From Croceibacterium salegens (GTDB lineage: Bacteria > Pseudomonadota > Alphaproteobacteria > Sphingomonadales > Sphingomonadaceae), in NCBI RefSeq assembly GCF_009827435.1, contig NZ_WTYM01000033.1:1-64000 (forward strand): a stretch of DNA of 64,000 nucleotides, in the 5' to 3' direction. Each line of letters begins with the position of its first letter. The stretch's first letter is position 1. The notes under the pieces are model-generated. The model ran no database searches, had not been told where the DNA came from, and worked only from the letters and a program-made list of their open reading frames with translations. Positions 26,038 through 33,737 of this stretch are shown here, one piece after another. The position numbers and the translations under genes are program-made.

Positions 26038-27489
26038 ATGCCCGACAACTGCCTAGCGGTTGGGCCGATGACTTCGAACCCCTCCCCCCTCGCCCACCCG
26101 TTGTTCTTTTGCGGCATCGGCGGATCCGGGATGCTGCCGCTTGCAATGATCGCCCGCGGCCTTGGCGCTGAAGTCGCCGGTTCGGACCGCAGCCGCGACC
26201 AGGGACGCTCACCGGAAAAGTTCGCCTGGCTGGAGAGCAAAGGCATTACCCTGTTCCCGCAGGATGGCAGCGGCGTGGTGTCGGCGGAGCAGGTGCTCGT
26301 CGCTTCGGCGGCGATCGAGGATACGGTGCCCGAAGTCGTCAAGGCCAACGAACTCGGTTGCAGCCGGATGACTCGTGCCCAACTGCTTTCCGACCTTTTC
26401 AACCGTTCGCAGTGCGGAATCGCCGTGGGCGGGACCAGCGGCAAGTCGACCGTCACCGCGATGCTCGGCTGGATCCTACAGGCCAACGGCTATGGGCCGA
26501 CCATCATGAACGGCGCCGTGATGAAGAATTTCGCCAGCGACGCTGAACCATTCGCCAGCGCCGTCGTGGGCGATGGAGACGTCTTCGTCTCCGAAGTCGA
26601 TGAGAGCGACGGCTCCATCGCGCTCTACAAGCCGGCGATTTCGGTCCTGCTTAACGTCAGCCTCGACCATATGCCTATGGAGGAGCTGCGCAGGCTGTTC
26701 CGCAACTTCCTGCGCGCGGGTAAGGCCCAGGCAGTCAACTACGATGACGAGGACGCCTACTTCCTTTCGGACGGCATGAAGGACGTCGTATCGTTCGCGA
26801 TCCACCATCCGGAAGCCCGCTTCACCGTGCTCGAGGAAGGTATCGCATACCGGGCGAACGGCATTTCCGCGTTACTGGTCGATCGCGGCGATGACGACAC
26901 CGTATTTCCGCTGCGGCTTGGCATGCCCGGGTTGCACAACCTCTCGAACGCCCTTGCCGCGATCGCCGGAGCCGTGGCGGCAGGGGTACCGGTGCACGAC
27001 GCCTGCTTGGCGCTGTCGACCTTCAAAGGGCTGGCGCGGCGTTTCGACGTGATCGGCACCAGCCCGGGCGGCGTGACAGTGATCGACGACTTCGGCCATA
27101 ACCCGGAAAAGTGCCGCGCCACGCTGCGCACGCTCAAGGCCCAGCCAGGCCGGGTCATCGCCTTCTTCCAGCCGCATGGTTACGGCCCGCTGCGGCAGAT
27201 GGGGCATGAACTGGCGAAGACCTTCGCCCGCGAACTCGGGCCGGACGATGTCACCATCCTGTGCGACCCGGTCTACTTCGGCGGGACGGTCGACCGCAGC
27301 GAAGGCAGCGAACGGATCATCGACCTCATCAACGAGGGCGGCGGCTGCGCCGAGCACATTCCCGAACGCGCCGCCGTGGCCGATCGCATCGTGGAGATCG
27401 CCCGACCGGGCGACCGCGTAGCCGTCATGGGAGCACGTGACGATACGCTGACCACATTCGCGAAGGACCTGCTGGCGCGGCTGGCCTAG
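26038..27489 (+). CDS. MurC-like Mur ligase, possible UDP-MurNAc-peptide recycling ligase
   Basis: A Mur ligase (483 residues from 26038, 473 if the start is ATG 26068). The N-terminal domain has FFCGIGGSGMLPLAMIA, the ATP P-loop reads GGTSGKSTVTAMLG rather than the GTHGKT of housekeeping MurC, the VDESDGS motif follows, and NVSLDHM and DDFGHNPEK match the central and C-terminal domains. No dcw genes are nearby, so this is probably not the main MurC. The divergent LD-carboxypeptidase makes tripeptide, the substrate of the recycling ligase Mpl, which suggests a similar role. Neither start has a good ribosome-binding site. Its stop shares CTAG with the DUF808 gene. Confidence 0.78.
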   Translation: MPDNCLAVGPMTSNPSPLAHPLFFCGIGGSGMLPLAMIARGLGAEVAGSDRSRDQGRSPEKFAWLESKGITLFPQDGSGVVSAEQVLVASAAIEDTVPEVVKANELGCSRMTRAQLLSDLFNRSQCGIAVGGTSGKSTVTAMLGWILQANGYGPTIMNGAVMKNFASDAEPFASAVVGDGDVFVSEVDESDGSIALYKPAISVLLNVSLDHMPMEELRRLFRNFLRAGKAQAVNYDDEDAYFLSDGMKDVVSFAIHHPEARFTVLEEGIAYRANGISALLVDRGDDDTVFPLRLGMPGLHNLSNALAAIAGAVAAGVPVHDACLALSTFKGLARRFDVIGTSPGGVTVIDDFGHNPEKCRATLRTLKAQPGRVIAFFQPHGYGPLRQMGHELAKTFARELGPDDVTILCDPVYFGGTVDRSEGSERIIDLINEGGGCAEHIPERAAVADRIVEIARPGDRVAVMGARDDTLTTFAKDLLARLA

Positions 27490-28442
27490 TTCTCTTCGGC
27501 CGCCTTGTGCGCGCCGATCCTAAGGACCTTGTGCAGGACGAACGCCGCGAAGGCACCCAGTGCGAGGCCGAACAGCGCCGATAGGGCTGCCTGGGTGGTC
27601 CATCCGATCACGACGCCGAGCGGACCGGTTGCATGCTCGACCGCCTGCTCGACCCCATGAACGATGCCGGACGGGACATGAAAGCCTAAGTCGTCGAGGC
27701 CGTGCAGGAAAATTCCACCGCCGACCCACAGCATCGCCACGGTACCGATGCCTGAAAGAGCGGTCAGTACCTTGGGCATCGCATGGACGAGTCCCCGGCC
27801 CAGTTTTTTTGCGCTGGGTGATTCCCGTTCCGCGAGATGCAGCCCGATGTCGTCCATCTTCACGATCAACGCGACCGCGCCGTAGACTGCGAAAGTGATA
27901 CCGGCACCGACGATGGCGAGGATCAGCGCACGGTTGAGAAGCGGCTGGTCGGCGACGCTGGCGAGCGTAATGGCCATGATCTCGGCCGACAGGATCAGAT
28001 CGGTACGGATGGCCCCGGCGACGCGTTCCTTCTCGAAGTTGGCCGGGTCATCGATGGGGTCGCCCAGCGTCTCTCCGTGCTTTTCGCCACCGAGCTTCTC
28101 GATGATCTTCTCCGCCCCCTCGTACGAGAGGTAGAGCCCGCCCATCATAAGAATCGGGGTGATCGCCCAAGGCAGGAAGGCGCTCAGCAGCAACGCCGCC
28201 GGAAGCAGGATGAGGAGCTTGTTCTTCAGGCTGCCGCGGGTGATCTTGGCTATGATCGGCAACTCGCGATCGGGCGTGAAGCCGGTGACGTAGTTCGGCG
28301 TCACCGCGGCGTCGTCGATAACCACGCCCGCTGCCTTGGCCCCGGCCCGGCTCGCCGCAACGCCGACGTCGTCGACCGACGCGGCAGCTGCGCGCGCGAT
28401 GACCGCAACGTCGTCGAGCAGGGCCATGAGACCGCCGGGCAT
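27486..28442 (-). CDS. DUF808 family membrane protein (YedI-like)
   Basis: A 318-residue protein with the N-terminal MPGGLMALLDDVAVIA pattern of DUF808, a soluble Ala-rich first part and about six transmembrane segments (from LLILLPAALLLSAFLPWAI onward, about residue 73). Function is not established. The start at 28442 is directly against the stop of the upstream DUF3237 gene (28443), so the two are probably co-translated. Its stop codon overlaps that of the convergent Mur ligase. Confidence 0.85.
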   Translation of the reverse strand: MPGGLMALLDDVAVIARAAAASVDDVGVAASRAGAKAAGVVIDDAAVTPNYVTGFTPDRELPIIAKITRGSLKNKLLILLPAALLLSAFLPWAITPILMMGGLYLSYEGAEKIIEKLGGEKHGETLGDPIDDPANFEKERVAGAIRTDLILSAEIMAITLASVADQPLLNRALILAIVGAGITFAVYGAVALIVKMDDIGLHLAERESPSAKKLGRGLVHAMPKVLTALSGIGTVAMLWVGGGIFLHGLDDLGFHVPSGIVHGVEQAVEHATGPLGVVIGWTTQAALSALFGLALGAFAAFVLHKVLRIGAHKAAEEN

Positions 28443-28964
28443 CTAGTTGGCCTTGTAGATGGTGATGACCACGGCCGGCTCCTTTACCGACGGATCGAAC
28501 CCTAGAGTGCCGATGTACCCACCTTTGCTCAGCCAGCCGTACTTGCCCAGCGGTGCCACGAACACCGGCGAGGTGCGGACCGGAATCGGAGCCTCGCCCG
28601 CCTGCGGGCGGCATAGCGCGCCCGAATTGACCACGTTGATGACCACGCCGTCGTCTGTCTTTAGGAAGTAGTCGGCGCGGATCTGGGTGCAGCCGTCGCT
28701 GCGGTCGAGTTGCCAGTCCCAGCCCATGGGCAGGATCTCGCCTTTCATCTCCGGCCCTTCGAAGGTCCCGCCGATGATCGGGATGAAGCGCCGTTCGCCC
28801 AGCGCGGTCTTGCCGACTTCGGTCGCCGGGCCGAGCTTGACCACGGAGCGGTAGAGCAGTTCGAGACCGGGCTCCGGCGGCGGCGGTGGCGCCTGTTGAG
28901 CCGATGCACCCTGCGACAGCGCGCCGGCGGCCGCCGCAACCATAATCAGTGTCCTTGTCATCAT
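28443..28964 (-). CDS. Secreted DUF3237 family protein
   Basis: A 173-residue protein with a signal peptide (about residues 1-22, cleavage after Ala-Ser-Ala) and a proline run, then the DUF3237 fold. Matching segments are LGPATEVGKTALGERRFIPI, GGTFEGPEMKGEILPMGWDW and the C-terminal strand VVITIYKA. Family members are small beta-barrel proteins of unknown role, here periplasmic. GGAGG lies just before ATG 28964; ATG 28961 is a possible second start. It probably heads a two-gene unit with DUF808. Confidence 0.8.
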   Translation of the reverse strand: MMTRTLIMVAAAAGALSQGASAQQAPPPPPEPGLELLYRSVVKLGPATEVGKTALGERRFIPIIGGTFEGPEMKGEILPMGWDWQLDRSDGCTQIRADYFLKTDDGVVINVVNSGALCRPQAGEAPIPVRTSPVFVAPLGKYGWLSKGGYIGTLGFDPSVKEPAVVITIYKAN

Positions 28965-29333
28965 GGGTCCTCCGTTCGCGCCGGATAGTTGCAGAAATTC
29001 GCTGTCCTACAAGGCCCTGCCTGCGCCATGCCGGTGGAATGAGCACGATGCGGCGATTCTCATCGGCAAACGAAGGCGTGGCCCAAATGTCGCGCTGCAA
29101 CGGGCGCCAACGGCTTCGTAACTGGCGGGAATCCGCGCTTATGGCTCCTACGCACAAGTCCACAATCAACGCGTTTTTCGTGTATTTAGGCCCGCCACGC
29201 CGCTTGCAATGCGGGCGGAAACCTGTATGTGCGCCGCTTCCCCGTCCCCGGGCAGGGAAAGAAGAAAGCCGGAGGGGCCCCGCGATCCGCGCGGACAAGC
29301 CAGCGATCGGCATGGATTGAAAGGAACGCTGAG
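28965..29333. other. 369-base intergenic region with the rpsF promoter and leader
   Basis: I see no coding region here. It separates the divergent DUF3237 and rpsF genes and must hold promoters for both, but I cannot assign confident -35/-10 boxes. A GC-rich hairpin (CCCGC 29191-29195 with GCGGG 29211-29215, or the alternative register CCGCC/GGCGG) lies about 115 bases before rpsF. It could be the S6:S18 autoregulatory leader known for this operon in other bacteria, but I cannot confirm its CCG bulge. Confidence 0.45.
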
Positions 29334-29696
29334 ATGGCTCTTTACGAGCACGTCTTTCTCGCGCGCCAGGACCTGAGCCAGGCTCAGGTGGATACCCTGG
29401 CCGCAGCCGCTACTGAAACAGTCGAGAAACTCAACGGCAAGGTCACCAAGACGGAGACCTGGGGCCTGAAGAACCTCGCCTACAAGATCGACCGCAACCG
29501 CAAGGCCCACTTCGTTCTGCTGAACATCGAAGGCCCCGGCGCGCTGGTCGAGGAACTCGAGCGGCAGAACCGGATCAACGAAGACATCATCCGCTGGCTG
29601 ACGATCGCCGTCGACGAGCACGAATCCGGCCCGTCGGTGATGATGCGCAAGAACGAGCGCGACCGTAAGCGTCGCAGCGAGCGGGGAGACGACTGA
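29334..29696 (+). CDS. rpsF: 30S ribosomal protein S6
   Basis: A 120-residue S6 that starts [20 protein letters not shown], has the central [18 protein letters not shown] strand and ends in a basic tail. S6 binds S18 in the 30S platform. The ATG at 29334 has AAGGA 8 bases upstream. The stop TGA overlaps the rpsR ATG by one base, giving the classic rpsF-rpsR-rplI operon. Confidence 0.98.
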   Translation: MALYEHVFLARQDLSQAQVDTLAAAATETVEKLNGKVTKTETWGLKNLAYKIDRNRKAHFVLLNIEGPGALVEELERQNRINEDIIRWLTIAVDEHESGPSVMMRKNERDRKRRSERGDD

Positions 29697-29920
29697 TGGC
29701 CCGTCCGTTCTTCCGCCGCCGCAAGTCCTGCCCGTTTTCGGCCAAGGACGCCCCCGCAATCGATTACAAGGACGTGCGCCTGCTGCAGGGCTTCATGTCC
29801 GAGCGTGGCAAGATCGTGCCGAGCCGCATCACCGCCGTTTCCGCCAAGAAGCAGCGTGAGCTGGCCAAGGCGATCAAGCGCGCGCGCCACCTGGGCTTGC
29901 TGCCCTACATCGTGAAGTAA
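29696..29920 (+). CDS. rpsR: 30S ribosomal protein S18
   Basis: A 74-residue basic protein. It contains [19 protein letters not shown] and ends [11 protein letters not shown], both diagnostic of S18, which pairs with S6 on the 30S subunit. It starts on the last base of the rpsF stop codon and is followed 13 bases later by rplI. Confidence 0.98.
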   Translation: MARPFFRRRKSCPFSAKDAPAIDYKDVRLLQGFMSERGKIVPSRITAVSAKKQRELAKAIKRARHLGLLPYIVK

Positions 29921-29933
29921 GGGAGGACTGGTC

Positions 29934-30551
29934 ATGGATATCATTCTTCTCGAACGCATCGAGAACCTCGGCACGATCGGCGACGTTGTTTCCGTCAAGG
30001 ACGGCTACGCCCGCAACTTCCTGCTCCCGCAGAAAAAGGCGCTGCGTGCCAACGAAGCCAACAAGAAGGTCTTCGAAGCCAACCGCGAACGCCTCGAAGC
30101 CGAAAACGCCGAGCGTCGCGTCGAGGCTGAAAAGGCCGGCGGCAAGGTCGACGGTGAAACGATCGTGCTGATCCGCGCCGCCTCGAACTCGGGCCAGCTC
30201 TACGGTTCGGTCAATGTGCGCGACGTCGCCATTGCCCTCACCGAAAAGGGCCACGCCATCGACAAGCGTCAGGTCATCATGGGCGCGCCGATCAAGACCA
30301 TCGGCATGTTCGACGTGACCATCCAGCTGCACCCCGAGGTCCGCGTGACCATCAAGGCCAACGTCGCCCGTTCGGACGACGAAGCCGAGCTGCAGAGCCA
30401 GGGTGTCGACATCCTCGCCCAGGCCTTCGAGGAAGAGCGTGAGGCCGCCGAGGCCGAAGGCTTCACCGAAGAGGTCGATCCGACCCTCGAGCCGGGGGAA
30501 ATCCCCGCCGACATGCTCGAAAAGCCCGCCGAGGACGAAGCGGAAGCCTGA
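29934..30551 (+). CDS. rplI: 50S ribosomal protein L9 with long acidic tail
   Basis: The N-terminal L9 domain (MDIILLERIENLGTIGDVVS and KDGYARNFLLPQKKA, residues 1-40) is followed by a charged helix and the C-terminal L9 domain. From about residue 150 an acidic Glu/Ala/Pro-rich extension runs to residue 205, against about 150 for typical L9. L9 is a 50S protein near L1. The long tail is also seen in other alphaproteobacteria as far as I recall. GGGAGG precedes the ATG. A terminator follows. Confidence 0.97.
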   Translation: MDIILLERIENLGTIGDVVSVKDGYARNFLLPQKKALRANEANKKVFEANRERLEAENAERRVEAEKAGGKVDGETIVLIRAASNSGQLYGSVNVRDVAIALTEKGHAIDKRQVIMGAPIKTIGMFDVTIQLHPEVRVTIKANVARSDDEAELQSQGVDILAQAFEEEREAAEAEGFTEEVDPTLEPGEIPADMLEKPAEDEAEA

Positions 30552-30575
30552 GCGCTTCAGCATAGCGAACAAGCG

Positions 30576-30612
30576 AGGGGCGCGATCCGCAAGGGTCGCG
30601 CCCCTTTCTTTT
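30576..30612 (+). terminator. Rho-independent terminator of rpsF-rpsR-rplI
   Basis: A 13-bp stem (30576-30588 against about 30593-30605, one G-T pair) with a GCAA loop is followed by TTTCTTTTCT, 25 bases after the rplI stop. Confidence 0.9.
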
Positions 30613-30713
30613 CTGTTGATGCTGCACCGCAAAAAAGCACTTGCGCATCAGCAGTCCGACGATAACTTGTGGATTGGGCAGAGGATTGAACCTTTCACGG
30701 AGTTCCATTGCCC

Positions 30714-31094
30714 ATGTCCCCATCGCGTATCCTGCTCAGCGTCGCCGCGTTCGCCCTTCCGATGGCCGCAGCGGCCCAGGAAGCTGCACCCGAGTCCGAC
30801 TTCGCGACAGACCTCCGCGTGACGATCACGGGGACGGTCAGTTCGTTCGACTGGACCGACCCGCATTGCCAGTTGATGCTCAAGGTGCCGCTGCCAGACG
30901 GAGGCGAAATCTCTTGGAACCTCGAACTGGCTCCTCCTGCCGAACTCAAGGCGCGGGGCTGGAAGCCGAGTTCGCTCAAGCCTGGCAACAGGGTCGAACT
31001 GGAAATCAACCCGAGCCTCGACGGTACGACAAGCGGTTACGTCCTTGCCGCACGTAAGGAAGGCAAGCCGATCGGGAAGACTGTCGAGGGGTGA
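30714..31094 (+). CDS. Secreted DUF6152-like protein
   Basis: A 126-residue protein with a signal peptide (about residues 1-21, ending Ala-Ala-Ala-Gln). Its mature part follows the DUF6152 pattern: VSSFDWTDPHCQL, ISWNLELAPPAELKARGW and LKPGNRVELEINP. It lacks the N-terminal His-His-Ser-Phe of the copy at the window start, so it is a divergent member. The role is unknown, probably periplasmic. ATG 30714 gives the best signal peptide; TTG 30708 is closer to the CGGAG site. It stands between the rplI terminator and the AMP nucleosidase gene. Confidence 0.72.
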   Translation: MSPSRILLSVAAFALPMAAAAQEAAPESDFATDLRVTITGTVSSFDWTDPHCQLMLKVPLPDGGEISWNLELAPPAELKARGWKPSSLKPGNRVELEINPSLDGTTSGYVLAARKEGKPIGKTVEG

Positions 31095-31143
31095 GCCCCC
31101 TCCGGCACGTTGAATTGTCACAATTCCGGCGTTAACGGCGGTC

Positions 31144-32580
31144 ATGGATTCCACGACCGTCATTGCCGAACTCACGGCCATCTACGATGCCGCCGTCGAG
31201 CGCCTCCGCGCCGACATAGTCGCCTACGTAAGGGACGGGACAACCCCGCCCGACGGCCGCCGCAGCGACGGCAGTTACTGCTACCCCGAACTGAAGGTGC
31301 ATTATTCGGGCGGCTCTCGCGCTTCAGACCGTTCCCGCTCCTTTGCTCGGCTCGAGGAGCCCGGCACTTATGCCACAACGATTACACGCCCCGACCAGTT
31401 CGAGGGGTACCTCGCCGAGCAGCTCGATTTGTTGCTCGAAGACTTCGACGTCACGATCGAGATTGGTCGCTCGAATCAGGAAATCCCGTTCCCCTACGTA
31501 CTCGACGGCCAGCACGGCGCGGACATGGTTGGGGTAAGTCCGAACGAACTTGCGCGGCTATTCCCTACCACCGAACTGGCCCTGATCGGCGACGAGCTGG
31601 CGGATTCGATCCTCACGCACGCCCCTGGCGAACCGCTTCCGCTCAGCCTTTTCGACGCCCTGCGGACAGACTTTAGCCTCGCCCGGCTGGCCCATTACAC
31701 CGGATCGGACCCGCGCGACTTCCAGCGCTTCGTGCTGCTCACCAACTACCACCGCTATATCGACGAATTTGTCGAATGGGGCGGAGAACAGATCGGAGGC
31801 GGGACCTATACGGCTCTGACCGGTGCGGGCGGACTCTCGCTCACGGAAAAGACCGCGAATGCCAGCGCCCAGCTCAACGACACGACCTGGCGGCGTCACC
31901 AGATGCCGGCCTACCACCTCAAGGCGGCGGACAGGCTCGGCATCACGCTTGTCAATATCGGCGTCGGTCCCTCGAACGCCAAGACAATCACCGACCACCT
32001 GGCAGTTTTGCGTCCCGAAGCCTGGCTTATGATTGGCCACTGCGGTGGCCTGCGTTCGAGCCAGAAGATCGGCGACTTCGTGCTCGCGCACGCCTACCTG
32101 CGCGACGACCATGTTCTGGACGACGTGCTGCCGCCGGAAATTCCCCTGCCTGCCATCGCCGAGGTCCAGCAGGCGCTCTACGGCGCTGCGGAGGAAGTAA
32201 GCGGCGTGCAGGGAGCAGACATCAAGCAGCGCATGCGCACTGGCACCGTCGTCACCACCGACGACCGCAATTGGGAACTGCGCTATACCCTGACGGCACG
32301 CCGCCTGAGCCAGAGCCGCGCCGTCGGCATCGAGATGGAAAGCGCCACCGTCGCCGCGCAGGGCTTCCGCTTCCGCGTACCCTACGGCACCCTCCTGTGC
32401 GTCTCCGACAAGCCGCTGCACGGCGAGATCAAACTTCCGGGCCAGGCCAACAAGTTCTACGAGGAAGCCATCGCCGCCCACCTGCAGATCGGCATTCGCG
32501 CTTGCGAACGTCTGCGCGCCGAGGGTCCGCGCCTGCACAGCCGTAAACTGCGCGCCTTCAACGAGCCGCCTTTCCGCTGA
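31144..32580 (+). CDS. amn: AMP nucleosidase
   Basis: A 478-residue protein, full length for AMP nucleosidase, which splits AMP to adenine and ribose 5-phosphate. The N-terminal domain (about residues 1-170) holds the family segments LKVHYSGG and EIGRSNQEIPFPYVLD. The C-terminal phosphorylase-like domain has VGPSNAKTITDHLAVLRPEAWLM, GHCGGLRSSQ, the VGIEMESATVAA motif and SDKPLHGEIK. It is cytosolic and lowers adenylate when phosphate or energy is limiting in Escherichia coli. It lies 49 bases after the DUF6152-like gene on the same strand, so co-transcription is possible. Confidence 0.95.
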   Translation: MDSTTVIAELTAIYDAAVERLRADIVAYVRDGTTPPDGRRSDGSYCYPELKVHYSGGSRASDRSRSFARLEEPGTYATTITRPDQFEGYLAEQLDLLLEDFDVTIEIGRSNQEIPFPYVLDGQHGADMVGVSPNELARLFPTTELALIGDELADSILTHAPGEPLPLSLFDALRTDFSLARLAHYTGSDPRDFQRFVLLTNYHRYIDEFVEWGGEQIGGGTYTALTGAGGLSLTEKTANASAQLNDTTWRRHQMPAYHLKAADRLGITLVNIGVGPSNAKTITDHLAVLRPEAWLMIGHCGGLRSSQKIGDFVLAHAYLRDDHVLDDVLPPEIPLPAIAEVQQALYGAAEEVSGVQGADIKQRMRTGTVVTTDDRNWELRYTLTARRLSQSRAVGIEMESATVAAQGFRFRVPYGTLLCVSDKPLHGEIKLPGQANKFYEEAIAAHLQIGIRACERLRAEGPRLHSRKLRAFNEPPFR

Positions 32581-32641
32581 ATTTTGTCCCCGCGCTGCCG
32601 TCGTTTACCGGAAAGTAACCGCGCGGACCGACTGTCTGCGC

Positions 32642-33049
32642 ATGGCTACACTTCCCCACCAAAACGCCGCCCCGGCTGAACGCCGGTCGGCGCAGCGAGA
32701 GGAGGTGCGCCGTCCGGCAACCATGCGGACGTCCTATGCTGTCATTCCCGGGGAGATTCTCGACATCTCGACTGGCGGTGCGCGTTTCGAGGCTCCTAAG
32801 GTGCCTGGTCCGATGGTCTCATGCCTGCTCGAATGGGACGACCGGGAAGTCTTTTGCAGGGTCATATGGTCCAAGCACGACGCCTGCGGCGTTGCTTTCG
32901 ACAGACCGATCCCCGTCGACGCGGTCGGCGAAGCGGTCGAGGAGACGCGCCGCACCGAACCGCCCGCCGCAGTGAACAACATCCCACTCGGGACGCGTCG
33001 AAACAGGTTCCGAATGTCAACGTCGGGCGAGGAAACCGGGCAAGACTAA
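32642..33049 (+). CDS. PilZ domain protein, possible c-di-GMP receptor
   Basis: A 135-residue protein that is mostly one PilZ domain. It has the arginine motif QREEVRRPA (about residues 19-27) and the D-I-S-T-G-G motif ILDISTGGARFE (about 40-51), the two halves of the c-di-GMP site, followed by strands ending CGVAFDRPI. It should bind cyclic di-GMP, made for example by the GGDEF proteins in this window. No effector domain is attached. ATG at 32642, 61 bases after amn. Confidence 0.85.
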   Translation: MATLPHQNAAPAERRSAQREEVRRPATMRTSYAVIPGEILDISTGGARFEAPKVPGPMVSCLLEWDDREVFCRVIWSKHDACGVAFDRPIPVDAVGEAVEETRRTEPPAAVNNIPLGTRRNRFRMSTSGEETGQD

Positions 33050-33068
33050 CCGGTTCGAGAATCGCAAC

Positions 33069-33575
33069 TTAGTCGTCACTATAAAGCTTGTCGGACACTT
33101 CTGCGCCGATGTCGCCGAAGACTTCGAGCTGGGCCTTCAGGTTGCCCATGGTGATGCCTTCATCGAAGATGACGTAGGATTGACTGTATGTGTCGCCGCT
33201 CTCCGCCACGTAAAGTTTGGCGGCGGGATACCGATCGTTGAATTCTCGAACGGTGTCGCGCAACTGGTTGGGGGTCATGTTCTCCGGCGGGCTGAAGACG
33301 CCGATCAGCACGAGACCTTTGCAGCCGTCCTCACAGGCGCGAAAATAGCTGAACGCCTTGAATCCGTTCTGATAATCGATGGTGTAGAGCGTCGAGCCGT
33401 CCGTGCCCTTGTCGGTGCCGTGCTCCACCCCCATCGACTCGAGCGTCGCAACCAATGCCGCCTCGTCAATCGTCTTCAGCAGACGGCTCGTCTGATAGGA
33501 AGACTGTGCGGTTGCCGAAGCCAGCGGCAAAGAAGTACCGGCAAGAGCCAACGTGGCAAGAACGTAAAAACGCAT
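33069..33575 (-). CDS. Secreted YbjN domain protein
   Basis: A 168-residue protein with a signal peptide (residues 1-24, Ala-Thr-Ala-Gln) and a YbjN-type domain. Supporting segments are IDEAALVATLESMGVEHG, TIDYQNGFKAFSYFRACEDGCKGLVLIGVF and the helix LRDTVREFNDRYPAAKLYV. Two Cys in the ACEDGC segment may pair. YbjN domains are found in type III chaperone-like and stress-related proteins; no role is known for secreted forms. ATG at 33575 gives the signal peptide; GAGGGG is 8 bases before. Confidence 0.72.
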   Translation of the reverse strand: MRFYVLATLALAGTSLPLASATAQSSYQTSRLLKTIDEAALVATLESMGVEHGTDKGTDGSTLYTIDYQNGFKAFSYFRACEDGCKGLVLIGVFSPPENMTPNQLRDTVREFNDRYPAAKLYVAESGDTYSQSYVIFDEGITMGNLKAQLEVFGDIGAEVSDKLYSDD

Positions 33576-33737
33576 CGAAATCGACCCCTCTGTTGTGTCG
33601 GTATCGAGCTTGGCGTCCTTGCCGGACCCGCACAAGCGCGGGCGCGCGCGAGCGACAATGATTGCGTCAAGTTTTCCACGTTGAATGTCATCCCGCCGGC
33701 GACCCGGGATGAAGCTCAGGCCGCCGGGGACTTGGAC

